Assembly: GCF_013371215.1 (NCBI RefSeq)
Contig: NZ_JABWMH010000001.1
Span: 248,001-312,000 of the forward strand
DNA from: Parasphingorhabdus flavimaris
GTDB taxonomy: Bacteria; Pseudomonadota; Alphaproteobacteria; Sphingomonadales; Sphingomonadaceae
Reading direction: 5' to 3'
Length of the DNA stretch: 64,000 bases
Position 1 is the stretch's first letter. The number at the start of each line of letters is the position of its first letter. This document shows, in pieces, positions 37,264-45,598 of this stretch. A program made the position numbers and the translations under genes. The notes beneath the pieces are model-generated. The model made no database searches, was not told the origin of the DNA, and saw nothing but the letters and a program-made list of their open reading frames with translations.

Positions 37264-37496
37264 TAGTCGTCAGCAACACCGACTCGGTGGACAGCTCCCT
37301 TTGTGCCAAATGCAACCATATTTAAGGGGTTTCGGGCACGAAAATAAATGCCCACCCGGGTGATATAACTGTTAGGATTAGAGCTTCGGCCCGAGTCGAA
37401 CAAGACAGGAACAAACGCCCGAAAAAAATCCCGGTGATCGAACGGCCCGTAGGCCGCTGTGATCGTTGGATTAGTAGTGTGATTTAGGGGGCTTTG

Positions 37497-39560
37497 ATGG
37501 ATTTTAGAGACAACCGTGACAGTGAAAACGAGTCCGGAACAGATGTGAGTGAGAGTGAAATGGGCGCGGAAGTATTGGATACGCCAAAAAGCAAAACCGA
37601 AAACACAAAACCGATCAGCGAACCGGAAGTCAGCAAGAAGGCGGCTGCCGAAGCTGCCTCGGCCAAGGCCAATGACGAGAAGGAGCTGAAAGCGGAGCGC
37701 GACAGCCACAGCGTCGAGAAGCGCCGTTTCAAGATCACGCTGGATTCAAGCCGCGACGATCTGTTGACCGATTTCGGCAAGGAAACGCTCAACGACCGCT
37801 ATCTGCTGCCCGGCGAATCCTATCAGGATCTGTTCGCCCGCGTCGCCGACGCCTATGCCGACGATCAGGAGCATGCCCAGCGGCTCTATGACGCGATTTC
37901 CAAGCTCTGGTTCATGCCGGCGACACCCGTATTGTCCAACGGCGGCACCGGTCGCGGCCTGCCGATCAGCTGCTATCTCAACAGCGTCGACGACAGCCTC
38001 GGCGGCATCGTCAATACCTGGAACGAAAATGTCTGGCTCGCTTCGCGCGGCGGCGGCATCGGCACCTATTGGGGCAGCGTTCGCGGTATCGGCGAGCCGG
38101 TTGGCCTCAACGGCAAGACATCGGGCATCATTCCCTTTGTCCGCGTGATGGACAGCCTGACCCTGGCCATTTCACAGGGTTCGCTGCGTCGTGGTTCGGC
38201 CGCCTGCTATCTCGACGTCAACCATCCGGAGATTGAAGAATTTCTAGAAATCAGAAAGCCTTCGGGCGACTTTAACCGGAAAGCCCTGAACCTGCATCAC
38301 GGCGTCCTGCTGACCGACGAGTTCATGGAAGCGGTCCGCGACGGTGCCGAGTTCGAACTGAAATCGCCGAAAGACGGTTCGGTCCGCGGCACTGTTGACG
38401 CGCGCAGCCTGTTCCAGAAGCTGGTCGAGACACGGCTGGCCACCGGCGAGCCCTATATCATCTTCAGCGACACGGTGAACCGGATGATGCCCAAGCATCA
38501 CCGCGATCTGGGTCTCAAGGTTTCAACCTCCAATCTTTGTTCAGAGATCACACTGCCCACGGGTCGCGATCACCTTGGCGAGGACAGGACCGCAGTGTGT
38601 TGCCTGTCCTCGCTTAATCTCGAAAAATGGGATGAGTGGTCGGTCGACAAGGGCTTTATCGAGGACGTCATGCGCTTCCTCGACAATGTCCTGCAGGACT
38701 ATATCGACCGCGCGCCGGAGGAAATGGCGCGGGCGAAATATAGCGCGATGCGCGAACGCAGCGTCGGTCTCGGCGTGATGGGCTATCACAGCTTCCTCCA
38801 GGCCCGCGGCCTCGGCTTCGAAAGCGCGCTGGCGAAATCGTGGAACTTCAAGATCTTCAAGCATGTTTCGGCGAAAGCGTCCGAGGCCAGCATGATGCTT
38901 GCGAAGGAACGCGGTCCATGTCCCGATGCGGCCGACCAGGGCGTGATGGAGCGCTTCTCCTGCAAGATGGCGATCGCGCCGACCGCGTCGATCAGCATCA
39001 TCTGCGGCGGTGCCTCGGCCTGTATCGAACCGATCCCGGCGAACATCTACACCCACAAGACGCTCTCGGGCAGCTTCGTGGTCAAGAACCCGCACCTGCT
39101 GAAACTGCTGCAGGAAAAGAGCAAGGACAGCAACAATGTCTGGAACTCGATCCTCGAGAAGGGCGGCAGCGTCCAGCATCTCGACTTCCTCAGCGCCGAG
39201 GAAAAGGACGCCTACAAGACCAGCTTCGAGATCGACCAGCGCTGGCTGCTCGAACTCGCCGCCGACCGCACCCCGTTCATCGACCAGGCGCAGTCGCTCA
39301 ACCTGTTCATCCCGGCCGATGTCGACAAGTGGGACCTCTTGATGCTCCACTTCCGCGCCTGGGAACTGGGTATCAAGTCGCTCTATTACCTGCGCTCGAA
39401 ATCGATCCAGCGCGCCGGCTTTGCCGGTGGCGAGACGATGATGAGCGAACCGGCAGGCGCCGGCGGCGTCGAGGCGGACAACACGCTCGACCCGAAGACG
39501 GTCGAACTGATGACCACCGCCGGTTCGACGGATTATGACGAATGCCTCGCCTGCCAGTAA
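37497..39560 (+). CDS. nrdA: Class I ribonucleotide reductase, alpha subunit
   Basis: A 687-aa catalytic subunit that reduces ribonucleoside diphosphates to deoxy forms. The first ~75 residues are charged and low in complexity; no N-terminal ATP-cone is recognisable, so dATP feedback through that domain is probably absent. Key residues are present: Cys in LPISCYLNS, the radical-site cysteine in SNLCSEITLPT, and the partner Cys in AVCCLSSLNL. The C-terminal tail ends CLACQ, providing the redox-relay pair. ATG 37497 has AGGGGG upstream. nrdB follows after 142 nt. Two NrdR boxes lie upstream. Confidence 0.96.
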   Translation: MDFRDNRDSENESGTDVSESEMGAEVLDTPKSKTENTKPISEPEVSKKAAAEAASAKANDEKELKAERDSHSVEKRRFKITLDSSRDDLLTDFGKETLNDRYLLPGESYQDLFARVADAYADDQEHAQRLYDAISKLWFMPATPVLSNGGTGRGLPISCYLNSVDDSLGGIVNTWNENVWLASRGGGIGTYWGSVRGIGEPVGLNGKTSGIIPFVRVMDSLTLAISQGSLRRGSAACYLDVNHPEIEEFLEIRKPSGDFNRKALNLHHGVLLTDEFMEAVRDGAEFELKSPKDGSVRGTVDARSLFQKLVETRLATGEPYIIFSDTVNRMMPKHHRDLGLKVSTSNLCSEITLPTGRDHLGEDRTAVCCLSSLNLEKWDEWSVDKGFIEDVMRFLDNVLQDYIDRAPEEMARAKYSAMRERSVGLGVMGYHSFLQARGLGFESALAKSWNFKIFKHVSAKASEASMMLAKERGPCPDAADQGVMERFSCKMAIAPTASISIICGGASACIEPIPANIYTHKTLSGSFVVKNPHLLKLLQEKSKDSNNVWNSILEKGGSVQHLDFLSAEEKDAYKTSFEIDQRWLLELAADRTPFIDQAQSLNLFIPADVDKWDLLMLHFRAWELGIKSLYYLRSKSIQRAGFAGGETMMSEPAGAGGVEADNTLDPKTVELMTTAGSTDYDECLACQ

Positions 39561-39588
39561 GCGGCGCGGCCTAGGCAGTTTGCCCACT

Positions 39589-39647
39589 GCCCCCTCCCTT
39601 TGCTCCTTTTGGGAGGGGGCCGTTTTATTCGAAAAGCAAAGGAGCAA
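39589..39647 (+). other. Hairpin with loop-complementary segment between nrdA and nrdB
   Basis: A perfect 10-bp stem GCCCCCTCCC / GGGAGGGGGC (39589-39598 and 39611-39620) is followed by CGTTTTATT. Its loop TTGCTCCTTT (39600-39609) is fully complementary to AAAGGAGCAA at 39638-39647, so a pseudoknot or alternative fold is possible. It may set the nrdA:nrdB ratio as a partial terminator, or be a dispersed palindromic repeat. Confidence 0.5.
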
Positions 39648-39702
39648 TTCCTCTCCCTAACGGGGACAGGATGGATGAGTAAAAAGCGGAGAACGAGTTA
39701 AC

Positions 39703-40752
39703 ATGTCACTTCTGGAAGCACGCAAAACCTACAAGCCCTTCGAATATCCCTGGGCCTATGACTTCTGGAAGCGCCAGCAGCAGATCCACTGGATGCCGGA
39801 AGAAGTGCCATTGGGCGAGGATTGCCGCGACTGGGCGCAGAAGCTGACCGATCACGAACGCAATCTGCTGACCCAGATTTTCCGCTTCTTCACCCAGGCC
39901 GATGTCGAGGTGCAGGATTGCTATCACGACAAATATGGCCGGGTGTTCAAGCCGACCGAAATCAAGATGATGCTGACCGCGTTCAGCAACATGGAAACCG
40001 TCCATATCGCCGCCTACTCGCACCTGCTCGACACGATCGGCATGCCGGAAAGCGAATATTCGATGTTCCTCGAATATGAAGCGATGAAGGACAAGCACGA
40101 TTATATGGGCACGTTCGGCGTCGAGAATGACGAGGATATCGCCAAGACGCTGGCGATGTTCGGCGGCTTCACCGAAGGGCTGCAGCTGTTCGCCAGCTTC
40201 GCCATGCTGATGAACTTCCCGCGCTTCAACAAGATGAAGGGCATGGGCCAGATCGTGTCATGGTCGGTCCGCGACGAAAGCCTGCACTGCGAGGGCATCA
40301 TCAAGATGTTCCACACTTTCGTCGAGGAACGCGACTGCCTGACCAAGTCGGTCCGCGACGATATCATCGACTGCTGCCAGAAGACGGTGCGGCTGGAGGA
40401 CGCGTTCATCGACCTCGCGTTCAGCGACGGCCCGGTGACCGGCATGACCGCCAAGGAAATCAAGCGCTACATCCGCTATATCGCCGACTGGCGCCTCGGC
40501 CAGCTCGGTTTCCAGCCGATCTACATGATCGAAGACCACCCGCTGCCCTGGCTCGCGCCACTGCTCAACGGCGTCGAACACGCCAATTTCTTCGAAGCCC
40601 GCGCCACCGAATATTCCAAAGGCGCGACCAAGGGCGAATGGAACGACGTCTGGTCAAGCTTCGACCAGCGCAAGGGCAAGGTCGCGAACGAGGATGCGCC
40701 GGTGGATGACGGGCCGGATATGTTTGAAGATGCGGGGGTTGCTGCGGAGTAG
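39703..40752 (+). CDS. nrdB: Class I ribonucleotide reductase, beta subunit
   Basis: A 349-aa dimetal radical subunit that generates the radical used by NrdA. Metal ligands appear in QADVEVQDCY, METVHIAAYSH, TEGLQLF and DESLHCEG. The radical tyrosine is present in HIAAYSHLL, so this is a Tyr-radical (class Ia-like) enzyme rather than a Tyr-less type. The N-terminus lacks an ATP-cone. The C-terminal tail is acidic, typical for docking to alpha. The ATG at 39703 has a weak ribosome site (GGAGAACGAG). Confidence 0.96.
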   Translation: MSLLEARKTYKPFEYPWAYDFWKRQQQIHWMPEEVPLGEDCRDWAQKLTDHERNLLTQIFRFFTQADVEVQDCYHDKYGRVFKPTEIKMMLTAFSNMETVHIAAYSHLLDTIGMPESEYSMFLEYEAMKDKHDYMGTFGVENDEDIAKTLAMFGGFTEGLQLFASFAMLMNFPRFNKMKGMGQIVSWSVRDESLHCEGIIKMFHTFVEERDCLTKSVRDDIIDCCQKTVRLEDAFIDLAFSDGPVTGMTAKEIKRYIRYIADWRLGQLGFQPIYMIEDHPLPWLAPLLNGVEHANFFEARATEYSKGATKGEWNDVWSSFDQRKGKVANEDAPVDDGPDMFEDAGVAAE

Positions 40753-40781
40753 GGTGCCGATTTGAACAAAGGACATTTGAT

Positions 40782-41003
40782 GTGAGCGATATTTCAGTGA
40801 ACAGTCTCAAAGCGAGCGAAGTCAGTCGGGAAATGGTAGCCTTGTATTTGTTAGCTTCGATTGCTGATAACGAACCTGACGCCGCTGTAAATATGAAGGA
40901 CGGAGTGCCTCTGATAAGTGGGAAGAGCAAGAATTGGATTTTAAGCAATTACATTGATTGTCTAAAATCGATCAAAAATTTATCTATAATTGATAACAGT
41001 TAG
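40782..41003 (+). CDS. Small hypothetical protein in AT-rich insert
   Basis: A 73-aa protein from GTG 40782 with AAAGGA upstream. It has no signal peptide or membrane segment and I do not recognise a family. Codon use is clearly more AT-rich than in nrdB on its left (many AAA, ATT, TTA), matching the next gene, 31 nt downstream. The two look like one transferred unit. Confidence 0.6.
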   Translation: MSDISVNSLKASEVSREMVALYLLASIADNEPDAAVNMKDGVPLISGKSKNWILSNYIDCLKSIKNLSIIDNS

Positions 41004-41034
41004 TTTCAATCCAAAGTCATTTGATTGATAAGCT

Positions 41035-41931
41035 GTGGCAGACATCAAAGACCTTATAAAGCCACCTTTTGCAAACTATGACGTAGTGGTATATTTTGGA
41101 TGCGGCCTTTTTTCATTGCCGCTCATCAATCACTATGTCGTTGAGCCTTCTGGATTTCGCTTCCCAAAATTCGAATTCGAAATTGGCACTAGTTTCGCTA
41201 ACCAGGCAGTGTCGACTCTGTCGCTCCTTTTCGCTGTGTATCTTCTAGGCCATATGATTGCGTTTGCTTCAAGTCTGTTGACAGAGAAGTCAATTGAGAG
41301 CTTTTTTGGTAAAGCAAGTAGTGCCATTTTGATTTCAACAATGGCGCAGGAACGAGATCATCTCGAGCTGGTTACTGCCTTTATTTTCAAAAAATCAAAA
41401 GAAGGTTTCCGAAAGCCGAATAAAAAACTTGCGATCTGCCGGTTCATTATCCTTCTACCCGTTATCCCTCTGTATTTATTGATAATTTGGGTGGGTGGCT
41501 TTTCATATTATAAATCCCGAATATCATATTTTTCAATCAGCCGGCTTCGGCGAAAAGCTGTGGAAAAGGGCATTTGTACTGTAACTCTTAATGGCCCTTG
41601 GTACAAAGAAATCGAGCACTATGTAATGAATCGTTATCCGATTGCAGTAAGTAGGATGTACAATTACTTAGTAATTTCTGGAATATTTCGTTCATTATCG
41701 ATCATATTCTTATCGTGCATTTGGATGGAGATCTACTACCTATTGCACTTTAGTTTGAGCGGTCACTATCATATCAATGTATTGGCAAGTGATCTTGTGT
41801 TCGGGTATGAGCGATTTGCTTCCATTCTTGCTCTATTTGTGGTTTATGGTTTCTCAGTTTCATCGTATATGAAATTTCAAAGACGGTATGCAGAAGAGGC
41901 TATTTTTGCGTTCTTAATGTCTGAAGACTAA
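41035..41931 (+). CDS. Multi-pass membrane protein in AT-rich insert
   Basis: A 298-aa protein with about five hydrophobic segments (roughly residues 17-31, 61-84, 135-155, 205-235 and 258-280) joined by basic loops. The start is GTG 41035; no strong ribosome site is visible. No family recognised and no catalytic motif seen. The base composition is far lower in GC than the flanks, and the unit ends just before an HNH nuclease gene, so it appears horizontally acquired. A role in defence or membrane stress is possible but not supported. Confidence 0.65.
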   Translation: MADIKDLIKPPFANYDVVVYFGCGLFSLPLINHYVVEPSGFRFPKFEFEIGTSFANQAVSTLSLLFAVYLLGHMIAFASSLLTEKSIESFFGKASSAILISTMAQERDHLELVTAFIFKKSKEGFRKPNKKLAICRFIILLPVIPLYLLIIWVGGFSYYKSRISYFSISRLRRKAVEKGICTVTLNGPWYKEIEHYVMNRYPIAVSRMYNYLVISGIFRSLSIIFLSCIWMEIYYLLHFSLSGHYHINVLASDLVFGYERFASILALFVVYGFSVSSYMKFQRRYAEEAIFAFLMSED

Positions 41932-41956
41932 CCACCGGAATTACGGTGGCAGTACA

Positions 41957-42277
41957 CTAAATGCGTGCCCGCATACCGGCCTGCATCTTCTCCTTATGCG
42001 CCCGTTCAAAATCTTTGAGATGGCCGTTGCAACTCTTGTGGCAGAGCGCGAGATTTTCCATTGCAGATGTGCCGCCTTTGGATAGCGGCTGCAAATGTTC
42101 AAGCGTCGCATATTTGCGTGTATTCGGAATGCCGCCAAAGCGCATGACATTGCCGCAATACCAGCAGTCATCCCCGTCGCGCTGTCGCACGGCGGCGAGT
42201 TTGGACTTCTTGGCCCTCCGCTGGAAGAACCACGACTGTCCCGGATAATATTGCGATTTTGTCGCCGCGCTTGTCAT
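41957..42277 (-). CDS. HNH endonuclease
   Basis: A 106-aa HNH nuclease. The zinc and catalytic parts are visible: CWYCGNVM (first CxxC), ATLEHLQPLSKGG (the catalytic His after LE), ENLALCHKSCNGHLKD (Asn-x-His plus the second Cys pair). Such small HNH proteins nick or cut DNA; target unknown. I choose ATG 42277; an in-frame ATG at 42391 would add 38 residues with a poor start. It lies between the AT-rich insert and a large nested palindrome. Confidence 0.82.
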   Translation of the reverse strand: MTSAATKSQYYPGQSWFFQRRAKKSKLAAVRQRDGDDCWYCGNVMRFGGIPNTRKYATLEHLQPLSKGGTSAMENLALCHKSCNGHLKDFERAHKEKMQAGMRARI

Positions 42278-42375
42278 GCTGATAGCTAAGCGATTTTCGG
42301 TTAGAAAATAGTAAACAACAATATTTCCTACATTTGCAACAATCCATCCAACATCGCGCAAAAAACGCGTCCTTG

Positions 42376-42567
42376 GCCCAAACTTTGACAAACTTTGGGC
42401 TCTGGCTCCTCTCCCATAGGGAGAGGCAACGGAGACTTCCCCGGATGCAATCCGGGGCTAGTCGCAGTCGGTGAGGGGTTTTAGCCCTTCAGAGCATCAC
42501 AACCCCTCACCGAGTTGCGCTAGTCAGCAAGCTGACAAGCTTTACTTGCCTCTCCCTGTGGGAGAGG
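42376..42567. repeat. Nested palindromic repeat element
   Basis: The 308-nt gap between the HNH gene and the next gene is filled by nested inverted repeats. GCCCAAA / TTTGGGC is at 42376-42400. The outer arms CCTCTCCCATAGGGAGAGG (42408-42426) and CCTCTCCCTGTGGGAGAGG (42549-42567) are each palindromic and inverted to one another. A hairpin CCCCGGAT / ATCCGGGG is at 42439-42457. The inner arms CGGTGAGGGGTT (42469-42480) and AACCCCTCACCG (42501-42512) enclose a 20-nt centre. It resembles a REP/BIME or MITE-like element; no ORF inside. Confidence 0.8.
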
Positions 42568-42585
42568 AAAATGGAAAGCCCGCCT

Positions 42586-42924
42586 TCACCCGCTATTACC
42601 ATAATCCGCGCCACCCTTCTCGCTCAGCGGCGCATCATCTTCGGCCTTGTCCAATATGCCGAGGTCGCTTTCCTCGTCGTCATCATTGCGCTCGCCGGCA
42701 AAGGCGCCGCTTTCGATGCGGCCGCTTTCGGCCATCTGTTTCATATGGTCGACCGTGTCCTGGGTGCCGTCGGGGATGATCTGCGCCGGGTCGGTGCTGT
42801 CGTCGCGGCGGCTGGCCGAGACATCCTCGCGCTTGGCCCTGGTCTGCTGCTGCGCCTGCTCGGCCACTTTCTGGGCTTGCGCGTCGTCGCGCTGGGACTG
42901 GTTGATGCTGCGTTCTTCGGTCAT
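42586..42924 (-). CDS. Hydrophilic hypothetical protein
   Basis: A 112-aa highly charged protein, rich in Asp, Glu, Gln and Ala, with a predicted coiled or disordered character (residues 10-35 are Gln/Ala-rich). No signal peptide or membrane helix. ATG 42924 has AGAGGAAC upstream. I do not recognise a family; such proteins are common in sphingomonads near stress-related genes. Confidence 0.6.
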   Translation of the reverse strand: MTEERSINQSQRDDAQAQKVAEQAQQQTRAKREDVSASRRDDSTDPAQIIPDGTQDTVDHMKQMAESGRIESGAFAGERNDDDEESDLGILDKAEDDAPLSEKGGADYGNSG

Positions 42925-43108
42925 GATGTTCCTCTTTCTGTTGCCTGACCAACGCCGGACCGGCGCAATTGTTCCGTGCCCGCCGGTCCGGAACGCGCCG
43001 CTGCCATGTCAGAAACGGAAACAGTCTGTTGCCCGATCCGCCCCGTGAGGCGGATTGACGCTAATGCGCGCCCGGCCTAATCCTTGCCCACCACATCAAC
43101 GAGTGAGA

Positions 43109-43492
43109 ATGAACATGAAATTTCTGGATGGCTATACCGAACATACATATGCGCTGCTGCGGATCGTCGCGGGGCTGTTGTTCATGGCCCATGGCGTGCA
43201 GAAATATTTCAATTTCCCGGTCGCCTTCGAATATCCCCTGAACCCGTTGCTATACGCTGCCGGTGCGATCGAGCTGATCGGCGGCGCGCTGATAGTGCTG
43301 GGCCTGTTCACCCGTCCCGCCGCCTTCATCGCCAGCGGCATGAGCGCCGCGGCCTACTGGATGGCGCATGGCTCCGCCGGCCTGTTCCCGATCGCCAACG
43401 GCGGCGAGCTGTCCGCGCTCTACTGCTTCATCTTCCTGTTCATCGCCGCGCGCGGTGCCGGTATCTGGAGCGCCGACAGCAAGATGGGCTAG
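43109..43492 (+). CDS. DoxX family membrane protein
   Basis: A 127-aa protein with four membrane helices and the DoxX pattern RIVAGLLFMAHGVQKYF (about residues 14-30), LNPLLYAAGAIELIGGALIVLGLFTRPAAF, and a C-terminal YCFIFLFIAARGAGIWS. Members are often linked to thiosulfate or redox metabolism, but many have no known role. ATG 43109 follows GAGTGAG. No functional neighbour is obvious. Confidence 0.9.
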   Translation: MNMKFLDGYTEHTYALLRIVAGLLFMAHGVQKYFNFPVAFEYPLNPLLYAAGAIELIGGALIVLGLFTRPAAFIASGMSAAAYWMAHGSAGLFPIANGGELSALYCFIFLFIAARGAGIWSADSKMG

Positions 43493-43609
43493 ACCGTGGT
43501 TCCGGCGCGACCGTCGGCCGATGCCGGCGGGGCGCGTCAACCATCATTCATATTGCAACTTGTAAAGCCCGGTTACGTTATCAGAAAATATCTCAACGGG
43601 AGTTTCATC

Positions 43610-43990
43610 ATGCGCAATATCCTCATGTCCATCGCCGCCGCTTCTCTGGTCCTGCCTGCCGGCGCCGTGCTGGCCGATCCGCCGGCCCATGCAAAGGCCT
43701 ATGGAAAATACAAGAACAAGAAGCACAAGAGCCGCTACGACGACCGTGGCCGCTATTACGAACCCCGCCGCGTGAGCCGCGACGAGCGCATCTGGCGCGG
43801 TGACGACGGGCGCTATCACTGCAAGCGCGACAATGGCACCACCGGCCTGATCATCGGCGGTGCCGTCGGCGCGCTGGTCGGCCGTGAAATCGACAGCCGC
43901 GGCGATCGCACCGTCGGGACCCTGCTGGGCGCAGCCGGCGGCGCGCTGCTGGGCCGCGAGGTTGATCGCAGCGGAATGAAATGCCGGTAG
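43610..43990 (+). CDS. Exported glycine-zipper 2TM protein
   Basis: A 126-aa exported protein. The signal peptide ends at VLADPP. A basic, Tyr/Arg/Lys-rich middle (about 25-75) precedes a glycine-zipper domain at about 80-120 (GLIIGGAVGALVGREI, GTLLGAAGGALLGREV). Such proteins are thought to insert in or stiffen membranes. GGGAG precedes ATG 43610. It is similar in design to the gene at 47736. Confidence 0.82.
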   Translation: MRNILMSIAAASLVLPAGAVLADPPAHAKAYGKYKNKKHKSRYDDRGRYYEPRRVSRDERIWRGDDGRYHCKRDNGTTGLIIGGAVGALVGREIDSRGDRTVGTLLGAAGGALLGREVDRSGMKCR

Positions 43991-44043
43991 ATTAAGGGGG
44001 AGGGGTTGGCCGCCCCCTTCATCATCACCTTGAAGAATTAATC

Positions 44044-44144
44044 GTCATCCTGAACTTGTTTCAGGACCTCGTCCCACAGAGCGCAATCCGCGAGAGGTCC
44101 TGAAACAAGTTCAGGATGACCAAGGTTGGGTTCAGGATGACGAG
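44044..44144. repeat. GTCATCCTGAA palindromic repeat, copy 1
   Basis: Arms of 27 nt, starting GTCATCCTGAACTTGTTTCA, are perfectly inverted (44044-44070 and 44094-44120) around 23 nt. Each arm contains a small hairpin itself (TCCTGAA / TTCAGGA). A further partial arm TTCAGGATGAC is at 44131-44141. It lies just outside the 3' end of the GIY-YIG gene. Confidence 0.92.
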
Positions 44145-44165
44145 GGATAGCCGCGCTTTGCCCGC

Positions 44166-44471
44166 TCACCGCAATGGCTCAAACCCCAAATCCTCCGCCA
44201 GATCGCGCCACCGCGGATTGGTTGCCTCAATCAGGTTAAGCTTCCACTGTCGATGCCAGCGCTTCAACTGCTTCTCCCGGAGGATGGCGCGTTCCATCGT
44301 TCCAAATTGTTCAAACAGCACCAGCTTGTTTAAATTATAGCGTTTGGTAAATCCGTCCGCGATGCCTTCGCGATGTTGGTAGATGCGTTTCAACAGATCG
44401 GATGTGACTCCGATATAGGGTAACCCTCGGGGCTTGTTGGTCATGATATAGGTGCACGTCTGGAAAGGCAT
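44166..44471 (-). CDS. GIY-YIG nuclease family protein
   Basis: A 101-aa single-domain nuclease of the UvrC N-terminal type. The motifs are TYIMTNKPRGLPYIGVTSDL (Tyr-Ile then Tyr-Ile-Gly), KRIYQHREG with the catalytic Arg, and an acidic E at AILREKQLKRW. It lacks any second domain. The ATG at 44471 follows a weak site. It is enclosed on both sides by the same palindromic repeat, 21 nt from the left copy and 86 nt from the right. Confidence 0.9.
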   Translation of the reverse strand: MPFQTCTYIMTNKPRGLPYIGVTSDLLKRIYQHREGIADGFTKRYNLNKLVLFEQFGTMERAILREKQLKRWHRQWKLNLIEATNPRWRDLAEDLGFEPLR

Positions 44472-44557
44472 GACGATTGTCTATGCTGCTATGATCCGGC
44501 GGAGCCAAGGTCAGCGCGAGTAAAATGCCGCTTTCGTCAAAGCTGCCTCTCCTCATC

Positions 44558-44634
44558 GTCATCCTGAACTCGTTTCAGGACCTCGTCCGGCAGCGCGCGA
44601 ACCGCGAGGGATCCTGAAACGAGTTCAGGATGAC
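44558..44634. repeat. GTCATCCTGAA palindromic repeat, copy 2
   Basis: Left arm at 44558-44584 (GTCATCCTGAACTCGTTTCA onward) and right arm at 44606-44634 are inverted with minor mismatch. It is the same element as copy 1 with one or two base changes that are compensated in both arms, so pairing is preserved. Confidence 0.9.
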
Positions 44635-44653
44635 GAGATTTTCACCACCGCCT

Positions 44654-45016
44654 TCACCGCGGCAACAGCCTTCTCCAGTCGCCCCACAGCACGACGGCAA
44701 GGCAAGCGCCAATCACCGCGAGATCAATCGCAGGTTCGACCGGATCATATTGCAGCGCGGCCAACGCGGCCAGGCCGGCGATTGCGGCCCAGACCACGAA
44801 CAGCTTCCGTCCGCCGTCCCGGCCCTTGACCAGACCGATCCCGGCGGCAAACAGCAGCATCGGAGAGGCCATCATCAAGATCGGACCGATGGCGGGCAAC
44901 AGCAGGAACATCGACGACGACCGCATTGGCGGCAGGGTGGGCAGGGGCAGCGGGATGAAGGTCAGTGCCGCGACGACAATCGCGCCCCAGCCGATATATT
45001 CACGATATTGTTTCAT
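44654..45016 (-). CDS. Small multi-pass membrane protein
   Basis: A 120-aa protein with about four hydrophobic segments (roughly 8-24, 33-55, 70-88 and 95-112). The start at ATG 45016 is preferred over GTG 45022. No family recognised. Gene borders are close to palindromic repeat copy 2 on the left and a 225-nt promoter-like region on the right. Confidence 0.7.
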   Translation of the reverse strand: MKQYREYIGWGAIVVAALTFIPLPLPTLPPMRSSSMFLLLPAIGPILMMASPMLLFAAGIGLVKGRDGGRKLFVVWAAIAGLAALAALQYDPVEPAIDLAVIGACLAVVLWGDWRRLLPR

Positions 45017-45241
45017 CCGCACCGACTATCATGTCGCGCTGCATTTGCCATATTTTCTTGCGACCCCTCGGATCGCACGCTGTCCTACAGGATCGCCTTG
45101 TGATAACGATATGCTCATGACCTGTGCTGCTCGACCACTGCATCTTTCGCCCGTAAAGGCGCGGAAAATCGCGTATGCGGGAGGAGCTGCGGTTTTTTCC
45201 TTTAACACTGTAAAGTGTGTAAAGTTTGTCAGGGGCTTTTT

Positions 45242-45598
45242 ATGAAATCCATCCGAATTATTTTCGCGCTCGCGGCCGCATGGGGCCTTTTTGCCCTGCT
45301 CCCCGGGCTGTTCGGCGAAGCAGGTCCGCGACCGGAATATTATTACGGCTTTATCGGGATCGCCCTGGTCTTCCAGCTGATCTTCATCATGATCGCCGTC
45401 GACCCGGCCCGCTATCGCGCGCTGATCCCGATCTCGATACTCGAGAAACTGTCCTTCTTTCTGCCGGTGACGATCCTCTATGTGCAGGGGCGCGTGGAGA
45501 CCGGTCCCGTATTTTTCGGCGCGATGGTCGACGGACTGTTCATGCTGCTGTTCGCGCTGGCCTGGCTGCTGTCACGCAGGGCGGATAAGGCGGCCTAG
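45242..45598 (+). CDS. Small four-helix membrane protein
   Basis: A 118-aa protein with four hydrophobic segments (about residues 3-22, 35-55, 69-86 and 92-111) and short loops. I do not recognise a family. The region upstream has a direct repeat TGTAAAG-TG-TGTAAAG and an inverted repeat ACACT-N4-AGTGT at about 45206-45222, which may be operator or promoter. ATG 45242 follows AGGGGC. It overlaps the convergent nuclease gene by 4 nt at the 3' end. Confidence 0.7.
   Translation: MKSIRIIFALAAAWGLFALLPGLFGEAGPRPEYYYGFIGIALVFQLIFIMIAVDPARYRALIPISILEKLSFFLPVTILYVQGRVETGPVFFGAMVDGLFMLLFALAWLLSRRADKAA

Noticed and set aside
40782-41931. Toxin-antitoxin or defined defence system
   Set aside because: The composition and layout are suggestive, but neither protein shows a toxin, antitoxin or nuclease motif, so no functional call is made.
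42376-44634. CRISPR array or insertion sequence in the repeat-rich stretch
   Set aside because: The repeats are palindromes without regular spacer-repeat periodicity, and no cas or transposase gene is present.
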